Origin: Microbacteriaceae bacterium
GTDB taxonomy: Bacteria > Actinomycetota > Actinomycetes > Actinomycetales > Microbacteriaceae
Direction: 5' to 3'
Assembly: GCA_022701925.1 (NCBI GenBank)
Contig: JAKONM010000246.1
Coordinates: 1-8,067 of the forward strand
DNA length: 8,067 bases
A program made the position numbers and the translations under genes. The notes beneath the pieces are model-generated. The model searched no databases, had not been told where the DNA came from, and saw nothing but the letters and a program-made list of their open reading frames with translations. Below, piece by piece: positions 1 through 5,720 of this stretch; the stretch's first letter is position 1, and the number at the start of each line of letters is the position of its first letter.

Positions 1-70
1 CTACTGCCCGCCCCGGCGCCGCGCCCGCTCCGCGGCGGGGGCCGGCGCCGCGACCGCCGGGGGGCGCCGG
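1..70. other. GC-rich hairpin-prone stretch downstream of puo, possible terminator
   Basis: No gene can be supported here. The stretch is almost entirely G and C. It carries two copies of CGGCGCCGCG (14-23 and 43-52), and because GGCGCC is self-complementary these can pair with each other. Between them CCCGC (24-28) faces GCGGG (35-39) across a 6-nt loop. It lies immediately downstream of the putrescine oxidase stop codon, so it may act as that gene's transcription terminator. No T-tract follows, and any sequence this GC-rich can fold, so the call is weak. The minus-strand triplet at 3-1 is TAG, but I see no credible reading frame leading into it. Confidence 0.25.
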
Positions 71-1426
71 TCAGCCCGCCGCCAGGATCTCCTCGGCCAC
101 GCGGTGGCCCTGCCGGATCGCGCCGTCCACGTGCTGGTAGCCGGCTCCCGCCAGGTCGCTCGACGCCCAGTGGAGGGGGCCGACGGGGGTGCGCAGGTCG
201 GCCCCGAACCGCTCCAGGCCGCCCATGTCGAAGCTGGCGGCGTAGGCGCCGCGGGTCCACTCCTGGCTGCCCCAGTCGCTCTCCACGAAGATCTCGGGAG
301 TCCTCGCCTGCTCGCCGTAGTACTGCACCAGGTCGTCGAGGATCGCCGCCCGCCGCTCCTCCGCCCCGAGCGCCAGCAGCCGGTCCGCCCGGTGGTCGGA
401 GACGAAGCCGACCAGCACGCCGCGGGGATCGTCGTGGTTCGAGTTGTCGTAGGCCTCGTGCACCGCGAGGTACGGCGAGAAGGCCGTGCCGGACAGTCCG
501 TCCTCCCGCCAGAAGGGCCGCTCGTAGACGGCGTGCACCTTGATCACCAGGCCCAGGGACAGGTGCTGGTGCAGCTGGTGGCGGCGCAGCGGCAGCGGCG
601 GCACGTAGTCGATGCGGTCGTAGAGGTTGGGCGGCACGGCCAGCACCGCGTGCCGCGCCCGCACGACGACGTCGCCGTCGGCGGTGACGACGACCCCGTC
701 GTCCGTCCGCTCGACGCGGCGCACCGGGGCGCCCAGCACGACGTCGTCGCCCAGCGCCTCCGCGATGCGCAGCGGCACCTGCTGCAGCCCGCCGACGACG
801 CGGCGGTCCAGGATGAAGTCGGCGTCGACCAGGTTGCTGAAGCTGCCGGCGGAGGCCGCCATCAGCAGGGCCTGCAGCGCGGAGAACGCGTGCGAGGGCT
901 TCGTGAGCATCGCCTCCGCGATGAAGAGCGCGACGTTGGCCCGGGCCTCGTCGTCGTCCGAGTGCTGCTGCAGGAAGGCGCGCCAGGTGATGCCGTCCAG
1001 CTCGCGGGCCCGCGGGTGGGTCCACGGGGCGTCGGGGTCGATCTGCGCGACCAGCACGTCCAGCTCGGCGATCAGCCGCTCGATCTCGGCCTGCGTCGCC
1101 TCCGGTGCCGGGAAGATGTCGCCCGTGTAGCGGTGGCGCACGCGGTCGGGGCCGAGGTACACGCTCTCGCCGTCGCGCCAGCGGGTGAAGGTCGCGAGGC
1201 CCAGCTCGTCGATCGCGGAGCTGAGCGCGGTCTGGTCGGGTGAGACCCACTGGCCGCCCAGCTCGAGCAGCGCCCCGCTGCTCGTGTCGGTCTCCAGCCG
1301 GCCGCCCACGCGGTCGCGGGCCTCCAGCACCACCACGGACCGGCCGGCGCGCGCGAGGGCGGTCGCCGCCGTCAGCCCGCAGACGCCCGCACCGACCACC
1401 ACGACGTCCCGCTGCAGCTCGCTCAC
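71..1426 (-). CDS. puo: Putrescine oxidase (FAD-dependent flavin amine oxidase)
   Basis: A 451-residue flavin amine oxidase expected to oxidise putrescine with O2 to 4-aminobutanal (which cyclises to 1-pyrroline), ammonia and H2O2 in the cytoplasm. Residues 8-43 form the Rossmann FAD site: VGAGVCGL at 11-18, the E35 that contacts FAD ribose, then RDRVGGR at 37-43. The C-terminal FAD segment is SDLAGAGYQHVDGA (423-436). From memory, the protein matches Rhodococcus putrescine oxidase along its whole length (GGQWVSPDQTAL 58-69, MLTKPSHAFSALQA 173-186, YDNSNHDD 326-333, ESDWGSQEWTRGAYAASFD 382-400) at similar length and numbering. E324, which I recall as the diamine-binding acidic residue, is present. 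A394 sits where monoamine oxidases carry the flavin-linking Cys, so FAD is probably non-covalent. The start is a GTG at 1426-1424 with no Shine-Dalgarno but a well-placed -10 upstream. No aldehyde dehydrogenase for the product lies in the window. Other polyamine substrates remain possible. Confidence 0.88.
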   Translation of the reverse strand: MSELQRDVVVVGAGVCGLTAATALARAGRSVVVLEARDRVGGRLETDTSSGALLELGGQWVSPDQTALSSAIDELGLATFTRWRDGESVYLGPDRVRHRYTGDIFPAPEATQAEIERLIAELDVLVAQIDPDAPWTHPRARELDGITWRAFLQQHSDDDEARANVALFIAEAMLTKPSHAFSALQALLMAASAGSFSNLVDADFILDRRVVGGLQQVPLRIAEALGDDVVLGAPVRRVERTDDGVVVTADGDVVVRARHAVLAVPPNLYDRIDYVPPLPLRRHQLHQHLSLGLVIKVHAVYERPFWREDGLSGTAFSPYLAVHEAYDNSNHDDPRGVLVGFVSDHRADRLLALGAEERRAAILDDLVQYYGEQARTPEIFVESDWGSQEWTRGAYAASFDMGGLERFGADLRTPVGPLHWASSDLAGAGYQHVDGAIRQGHRVAEEILAAG

Positions 1427-1439
1427 CAGAGCGAGTGTA
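1427..1439 (-). promoter_or_regulatory. Candidate leaderless promoter of puo (-10 TACACT)
   Basis: On the minus strand TACACT (1439-1434) matches the actinobacterial -10 pattern TANNNT. It is followed by exactly 7 nt before the GTG start at 1426. That places the expected transcription start on or next to the first base of the start codon. No Shine-Dalgarno-like purine run lies in the 20 bases before the GTG, which fits a leaderless mRNA. No convincing -35 is present; GGTCGGTC-like sequence lies near the expected place. A perfect 10-bp palindrome, CCGGATCCGG (1464-1473), lies just upstream of the -35 region and could be an operator. It could equally be chance. Confidence 0.5.
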
Positions 1440-1498
1440 GGAACCGCGGTGAGGGGCGACCGACCGGATCCGGCCCGAGAACGGGGGAGTCCTGCGCA

Positions 1499-1521
1499 GA
1501 TCGTCGCGGGATGCGGCGATC
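1499..1521 (-). terminator. Candidate terminator hairpin after the ydjM-like gene
   Basis: An inverted repeat pairs 1499-1507 with 1513-1521 across a 5-nt loop. Eight of nine positions are Watson-Crick; the ninth is T-G on the plus strand and an A-C mismatch in the minus transcript. It begins 18 bases past the stop codon of the ydjM-like gene and lies upstream of the putrescine oxidase promoter, where a terminator between two separate transcription units would be expected. There is no T-tract, as is common in high-GC actinobacteria. Confidence 0.35.
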
Positions 1522-1538
1522 CGCTGCGGAATCCGTCG

Positions 1539-2330
<792 letters not shown>

Positions 2331-2367
2331 GGTGCGCGCGACGTCGCCCTCCGGCCGCGCGACCCGC

Positions 2368-2381
2368 CGAACACCGGTTCG
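2368..2381 (-). promoter_or_regulatory. LexA SOS box (perfect CGAAC-N4-GTTCG)
   Basis: The plus strand reads CGAACACCGGTTCG: two perfect 5-bp inverted arms around a 4-bp spacer. This is the Bacillus/actinobacterial LexA (DinR) operator CGAAC-N4-GTTCG. The flanking base at 2382 (A) also fits the longer TCGAAC-N4-GTTCGA form; the one at 2367 (C) does not. It lies 37 bp upstream of the ATG at 2330 of the ydjM-like gene, a normal operator position. No clear -35/-10 pair can be assigned in the GC-rich DNA next to it. The upstream threonine aldolase reads in the same direction and ends 45 bp before the box, so only the ydjM-like gene is placed to be controlled. Confidence 0.82.
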
Positions 2382-2390
2382 AATCACGGA

Positions 2391-2424
2391 CCGGCCCCGG
2401 CGACCCGCCCGGGGGACGGGCCGG
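2391..2424 (-). terminator. Candidate terminator after the threonine aldolase
   Basis: CCGGCCC (2391-2397) and GGGCCGG (2418-2424) form a perfect 7-bp inverted repeat across a 20-nt GC-rich loop that can fold further. It starts 2 bases beyond the aldolase stop codon and lies between it and the SOS box. It would separate constitutive aldolase transcription from the LexA-controlled gene. No T-tract is present. Confidence 0.4.
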
Positions 2425-2426
2425 CC

Positions 2427-3473
2427 TCAGCCGGCGAGGGCCTCCCGGACCGCCTGCACGAACCCGTCGACGTCGGCCTCGGTGGTGTCGAAGGCGCACA
2501 TCCAGCGCACCTCGTGGTGCGCGCGGTCCCAGTCGTAGAACCGGTACCTGGCCCGCACCCGGTCGGCGGCCGCGGGCTCGATCCGCGCGAAGACCGCGTT
2601 CGCGTCCGTGGGGTAGGCGAAGCCGACGCCCTCCAGCCCCTCGAGCGCGCCGCGGAGGCGGGCGGCCATGGCGTTGGCGTGCGCGGCCGTGCGCACCCCG
2701 AGGCCGTCCTCGAACAGCGTCAGCAGCTGGGCGCTGACGAACCGCATCTTGCTGGACAGCTGCATGTTCAGCTTGCGCAGGTAGGTCAGCCCGACGGTCC
2801 GGTCGGGGTCGATCACGACGATCGCCTCCGCGCCGAGCAGCCCGTTCTTGGTGCCGCCGAGGCTCAGCACGTCGACGCCCGCATCGGCGGTGAACTCGCG
2901 CAGCGGCACCCCCAGGGCTGCGGCGGCGTTCCAGATGCGCGCGCCGTCCATGTGCACGGCCATGCCGCGCTCGTGCGCGAAGTCGGCGACGGCCCGCACC
3001 TCCTCGGGCGAGTAGACGGTGCCCAGCTCGCTGGACTGCGTGATCGACACGGCCAGCGGCTGCGGCCGGTGCTCGTCGCCCCAGCCCCACGCCTCCGTCT
3101 CGATCGCCTCGGGCGTCAGCTTGCCGTCGACCCCGGGCACGACGAACAGCTTCAGCCCGCTGACCCGCTCCGGCGCCCCGCCCTCGTCGGTGTGGATGTG
3201 GGCGCTGCCGGTGGCGATCACCGCGCCCCAGCGGGGCAGCAGCGCGGTCAGGGCGGTGACGTTGGCGCCCGTGCCGTTGAACACGGGGAACACCTCGGCG
3301 CGCTCGCCGAACTCGGCCCGCACCACCTCGCCGAGCCGTGCCGTGTAGTCGTCCTCGCCGTAGGCGATCTGGTGGCCGCCGTTCGCGTCGGCGATCGCCT
3401 GCAGCACCTCGGGCAGCGCCCCCGCGTAGTTGTCGGAGGCGAACGTGCGGATGTCGGGATCGTGCAGTCTCAC
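2427..3473 (-). CDS. Low-specificity L-threonine aldolase (PLP-dependent)
   Basis: A 348-residue fold-type I PLP enzyme of the beta-eliminating lyase/threonine aldolase family. It is expected to cleave L-threonine or L-allo-threonine to glycine and acetaldehyde in the cytoplasm. Visible motifs are the N-terminal FASDNYAGALPEV (11-23), GGHQIAYGEDDYT (32-44), FNGTGAN (65-71, PLP phosphate-binding region), SAHIHTDEGGAPE (90-102), HMDGARIWNA (174-183, with D176 for the pyridine nitrogen and R179) and SLGGTKNGLLGAEA (204-217), where K209 is the predicted Schiff-base lysine. Length is normal for the family. The GTG start at 3473 has AGGA 7 nt upstream and directly precedes the conserved N-terminus. 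The frame stays open far upstream, but only as antisense of the ABC ATPase. The gene diverges from the ABC operon with a 90-bp gap. Other beta-hydroxy amino acid substrates are possible. Confidence 0.9.
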   Translation of the reverse strand: MRLHDPDIRTFASDNYAGALPEVLQAIADANGGHQIAYGEDDYTARLGEVVRAEFGERAEVFPVFNGTGANVTALTALLPRWGAVIATGSAHIHTDEGGAPERVSGLKLFVVPGVDGKLTPEAIETEAWGWGDEHRPQPLAVSITQSSELGTVYSPEEVRAVADFAHERGMAVHMDGARIWNAAAALGVPLREFTADAGVDVLSLGGTKNGLLGAEAIVVIDPDRTVGLTYLRKLNMQLSSKMRFVSAQLLTLFEDGLGVRTAAHANAMAARLRGALEGLEGVGFAYPTDANAVFARIEPAAADRVRARYRFYDWDRAHHEVRWMCAFDTTEADVDGFVQAVREALAG

Positions 3474-3563
3474 CGCACCATCCTGCCGCGCGGCACCGCC
3501 CCGCGCGGTCGGCCGGAGGGACGGGCTGGCGCCGCGTCCGGGGGAGGCGCCAGGATCGGTGCC
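3474..3563. promoter_or_regulatory. Divergent promoter region, aldolase / ABC operon
   Basis: This 90-bp gap must hold the 5' signals of two divergent genes. I see no clear TANNNT -10 on either strand. It contains two copies of the palindrome CCGCGCGG (3486-3493 and 3501-3508, starts 15 bp apart), the first extended to GCCGCGCGGC. A separate 8-bp inverted repeat lies at 3526-3553. Both genes have an AGGA ribosome-binding site and a GTG start. The repeated palindromes could bind a regulator, but such words arise easily at this GC content. Confidence 0.4.
3526..3553 (+). repeat. Inverted repeat overlapping the ABC ATPase ribosome-binding site
   Basis: CTGGCGCC (3526-3533) and GGCGCCAG (3546-3553) are perfect 8-bp arms around a 12-nt spacer. 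The last two bases of the right arm are the first two of the AGGA Shine-Dalgarno (3552-3555) that serves the GTG at 3564. In RNA the hairpin would partly cover the ribosome-binding site. As DNA it could be an operator. Either role is inferred. Confidence 0.4.
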
Positions 3564-4529
3564 GTGATCCAGGTCGAGGGCTTGACGAAGACCTTCACGG
3601 CCCGCCGCGGCAAGGAGAAGGTGGAGGTCGCCGCCGTCGCGGGCGTCGACCTGCACGTGGACGAGGGCGAGATCGTCGGGTTCCTCGGGCCGAACGGCGC
3701 CGGCAAGACGACCACGCTGCGCATGCTGACCACGCTGCTGAGGCCCACGGCCGGCACCGCGCGGGTGGCGGGCCACGACGTCGCGGCCGATCCGGTGGCG
3801 GTGCGCCGGGCGATCGGCTACGTCTCCCAGAGCGGCTCGACCTCGCCCGAGGCGCGGGCGGGCGAAGAGGTGGTCGACCACGGGATGCTCTACGGCATCT
3901 CGCGCGCGGCCGCCGCGGCCCGGGCGCGCGAGCTGTTCGCGCAGCTGGAGCTGGACGGCCTGTGGGACCGCAAGCCCGGCGCGATGAGCGGCGGCCAGCG
4001 GCGCCGGCTCGACATCGCGATGGGGCTGGTGCACGACCCCCGGCTGGTGTTCCTGGACGAGCCGACCACCGGGCTCGACCCCCAGGCGCGGGCGAACCTC
4101 TGGGGGCACATCGCCGACCTGCGACGGGTGCGCGGCTCCACCGTCTTCCTCACCACCCACTACCTGGACGAGGCGGATGCGCTGTGCGACCGCATCCTGG
4201 TCATCGACCACGGCCGCATCGCGGCCGCGGACACCCCGGACGCGCTGAAGCGCCAGGTGGCGGGCGACCTGGTGCAGCTGACCGTCGGGGCCGCGGCGGA
4301 CGTCGAGCCCGCCCGGGCGGCGCTGGCCGCGGCCGAGCCGGAGGAGCCGCCCGCGGTAGACGGCCTGCACGTCTCCGCCCGGGTGCGCGGCGTCGCCGGC
4401 CGCCTGCCGACGCTGGTGCGGCGCCTCGACGAGCAGGGGATCGTGCTGGCCGGCATCGAGGTGCGCCGGCCCACCCTGGACGACGTGTTCCTGACGGTGA
4501 CCGGCCGTTCGCTGCGAGAGGACGCCTGA
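3564..4529 (+). CDS. ABC transporter ATP-binding protein, DrrA-like (drug/lipid exporter type)
   Basis: A 321-residue nucleotide-binding subunit that powers the ABC-2 permease encoded next to it. All motifs are intact: Walker A GPNGAGKTT (42-50, K48), Q-loop Q89, signature MSGGQ (141-145), Walker B LVFLDEP (161-167, catalytic E166), D-loop GLDPQ (170-174) and H-loop H199 in TTHYLDEAD. A C-terminal extension (about 225-321) ending in RRPTLDDVFLTVTGRSLRED is the DUF4162-like tail of the DrrA/daunorubicin-resistance ATPase group. The GTG start at 3564 has AGGA 8 nt upstream and opens directly on MIQVEGLTKTF; the longer upstream open frame is non-coding. Its stop overlaps the permease start (TGATG), implying translational coupling. 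The likely job is export of a hydrophobic drug, antibiotic or lipid. The substrate cannot be told from the sequence, and no biosynthetic gene cluster is adjacent. Confidence 0.92.
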   Translation: MIQVEGLTKTFTARRGKEKVEVAAVAGVDLHVDEGEIVGFLGPNGAGKTTTLRMLTTLLRPTAGTARVAGHDVAADPVAVRRAIGYVSQSGSTSPEARAGEEVVDHGMLYGISRAAAAARARELFAQLELDGLWDRKPGAMSGGQRRRLDIAMGLVHDPRLVFLDEPTTGLDPQARANLWGHIADLRRVRGSTVFLTTHYLDEADALCDRILVIDHGRIAAADTPDALKRQVAGDLVQLTVGAAADVEPARAALAAAEPEEPPAVDGLHVSARVRGVAGRLPTLVRRLDEQGIVLAGIEVRRPTLDDVFLTVTGRSLREDA

Positions 4530-5278
4530 TGCAGTTCCTGCGACAGCTGTGGATCGTGTTCCGGCGTCAGCTGCGCATCGCGCTGCGCAACCCGGCCTGG
4601 GTGATCATCGGGCTGGTCCAGCCGATCCTCTACCTGGCGCTGTTCGGCCCGCTGCTCGTGCCGCTGGCGGGCACCTTCGGCGCGGACAACGCGTACACGC
4701 TGTTCGTGCCCGGGCTGCTGGTGCAGCTGGGCCTGTTCGGCACGCTCTTCGCCGGGTTCGGGCTGGTCGCGGAGTGGCGGGCCGGCGTCATCGAGGCGGA
4801 GCGCGTGACGCCCGCCTCGCGAACCGCCCTGCTCTTCGGCCGCGTCGCGCTGAACGCCGTGCAGCTGCTGGTGCAGTCGATCGTGCTGGTGCTGCTGAGC
4901 TTCCTGTTCGGCCTGCAGGCGTCCGCGCCCGGCATCGTGCTCGGCATCGCGCTGACCGTGCTGCTCGGCGCCGCCTGCGCCTGCTTCTCCGACGCGGTGG
5001 GGCTGCTGTCGAAGAGCGAGAACGTGCTGGCGCCCCTGCTGAACAGCGTCTCGCTGCCGGTGCTGCTGCTGTCCGGCATCCTGCTGCCGATCACGCAGCC
5101 CCAGTGGCTGAAGACGGTGGCGGACGTCGTGCCGACGAAGCACATCGTCGACGGCATCCGCACGGTCTTCACCGGCACCTTCGACTCGACGGTCTGGTGG
5201 GGCTCGTTCTGGGCGGTCGTCGTCTTCGCGGCCGCTGCGACCTGGGGCGCCCGCGTCTTCCAGCGCGAGAACGCGTAG
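4529..5278 (+). CDS. ABC-2 type transporter permease, DrrB-like
   Basis: A 249-residue membrane subunit that pairs with the ATPase just upstream. It has a short amphipathic cytoplasmic N-terminus rich in Arg (FRRQLRIALRNP, 11-22). Six hydrophobic segments follow at roughly 23-45, 56-82, 102-128, 134-158, 165-188 and 222-243, which is the ABC-2 membrane layout. Family hallmarks are NPAWVIIGLVQPILYLALF (21-39), AEWRAGVIEAERVTPASR (81-98) and SLPVLLLSGILLPIT (175-189) before the last helix. The ATG at 4529 overlaps the ATPase stop by one base and has an AGAGGA ribosome-binding site 6 nt upstream inside the ATPase gene. A strong hairpin follows the stop codon, so the operon is most likely just these two genes. 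Each transporter would need two copies of each subunit. Confidence 0.9.
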   Translation: MQFLRQLWIVFRRQLRIALRNPAWVIIGLVQPILYLALFGPLLVPLAGTFGADNAYTLFVPGLLVQLGLFGTLFAGFGLVAEWRAGVIEAERVTPASRTALLFGRVALNAVQLLVQSIVLVLLSFLFGLQASAPGIVLGIALTVLLGAACACFSDAVGLLSKSENVLAPLLNSVSLPVLLLSGILLPITQPQWLKTVADVVPTKHIVDGIRTVFTGTFDSTVWWGSFWAVVVFAAAATWGARVFQRENA

Positions 5279-5287
5279 CGCCTGGCC

Positions 5288-5324
5288 CGTGAGTCCCCTC
5301 CCAGTCCGGGGGAGGGGACTCACG
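5288..5324 (+). terminator. Terminator hairpin after the ABC operon (15-bp perfect stem)
   Basis: Positions 5288-5302 (CGTGAGTCCCCTCCC) are exactly complementary to 5310-5324, with a 7-nt loop. The stem begins 9 bases after the permease stop codon. No T-run follows, which is typical of intrinsic terminators in high-GC actinobacteria. The perfect symmetry would let it work in either direction. It also insulates the small gene downstream, which must then have its own promoter. Confidence 0.8.
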
Positions 5325-5411
5325 CGGATGCCCGGAACCGCGCGGACCCGCCCCGCTCAGGGCAGCCTTCCCTTCGTGGCGGTCGCCCGCGACGAGGAGG
5401 ACAGTCCCGTC
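5325..5411 (+). promoter_or_regulatory. Leader/promoter region of the DUF1540-like gene
   Basis: These 87 bases between the hairpin and the small Cys-rich gene must contain its promoter if the hairpin terminates. I cannot assign a -35/-10 pair. GGAACC (5334-5339) resembles an extracytoplasmic-function sigma -35, but no GTT or GTC follows at the expected spacing. The ribosome-binding site is strong: AGGAGG at 5395-5400, 11 nt before the ATG, slightly longer than optimal. Confidence 0.4.
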
Positions 5412-5702
5412 ATGGCCATCACGCAGCTTCCTTCTGTGCACGACTGCTCGGCGACGGGCTGTTCCTACAACCACGACGCCGGCTGCCACGCCGGCGCCAT
5501 CACCATCGGCGGCGACCACGCGCAGTGCGGCACGTTCGTCCAGATCTCCTTCCGCGCGGGGCTCGAGCGCAGCGGCGTCGTCGGCGCCTGCCACCGCTCG
5601 GAGTGCAAGCACAACGACCACCTGGAGTGCGGCGCCGCCTCCGTGCAGGTGGGCGGCAAGGCGCAGGACAAGGCCGACTGCCTCACCTACGCCACGGCGT
5701 AG
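5412..5702 (+). CDS. Small Cys-rich protein with two DUF1540-like units
   Basis: A 96-residue cytoplasmic protein with no signal peptide or membrane segment. It has two tandem Cys units: C12-x4-C17-x7-C25-x13-C39 and C60-x4-C65-x7-C73-x16-C90. Each unit ends in a similar hydrophobic/Gly-rich strand (AGAITIGGDHAQC and AASVQVGGKAQDKADC), so the protein looks like an internal duplication of the DUF1540 fold. Nearby His residues (H10, H21, H26, H36, H61, H67, H70) add possible metal ligands, so zinc or another metal binding is plausible. The biochemical function of the family is unknown to me. I chose ATG 5412 because it follows AGGAGG and directly precedes the conserved region; the in-frame GTG at 5289 lies in the terminator hairpin. 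The gene stands alone and converges on the MMPL gene with an 18-bp gap. Confidence 0.82.
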   Translation: MAITQLPSVHDCSATGCSYNHDAGCHAGAITIGGDHAQCGTFVQISFRAGLERSGVVGACHRSECKHNDHLECGAASVQVGGKAQDKADCLTYATA

Positions 5703-5720
5703 CGGAGGGCGGCGACCCGA

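Noticed and set aside
2376..2385. GGTTCGAATC resembles the T-arm of a tRNA (possible tRNA or attachment site)
   Set aside because: The flanking bases do not form a 5-bp T-stem, no matching acceptor or anticodon arm lies upstream, and no CCA-type end follows. The likeness comes from the SOS box arm GTTCG.
3474..4370. N-terminal extension of the threonine aldolase frame across the ABC ATPase
   Set aside because: The sequence is an antisense shadow of the ATPase with no family match. GTG 3473 has a ribosome-binding site and starts at the conserved N-terminus.
4160..5323. Minus-strand 387-codon frame opposite the ABC operon
   Set aside because: Gln/Arg/His-rich shadow with no domain. It begins in the terminator hairpin and opposes two genes with intact family motifs.
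5334..5358. ECF sigma promoter in front of the Cys-rich gene (GGAACC -35)
   Set aside because: No GTT/GTC-type -10 occurs at the required distance, so only half the pattern is present.
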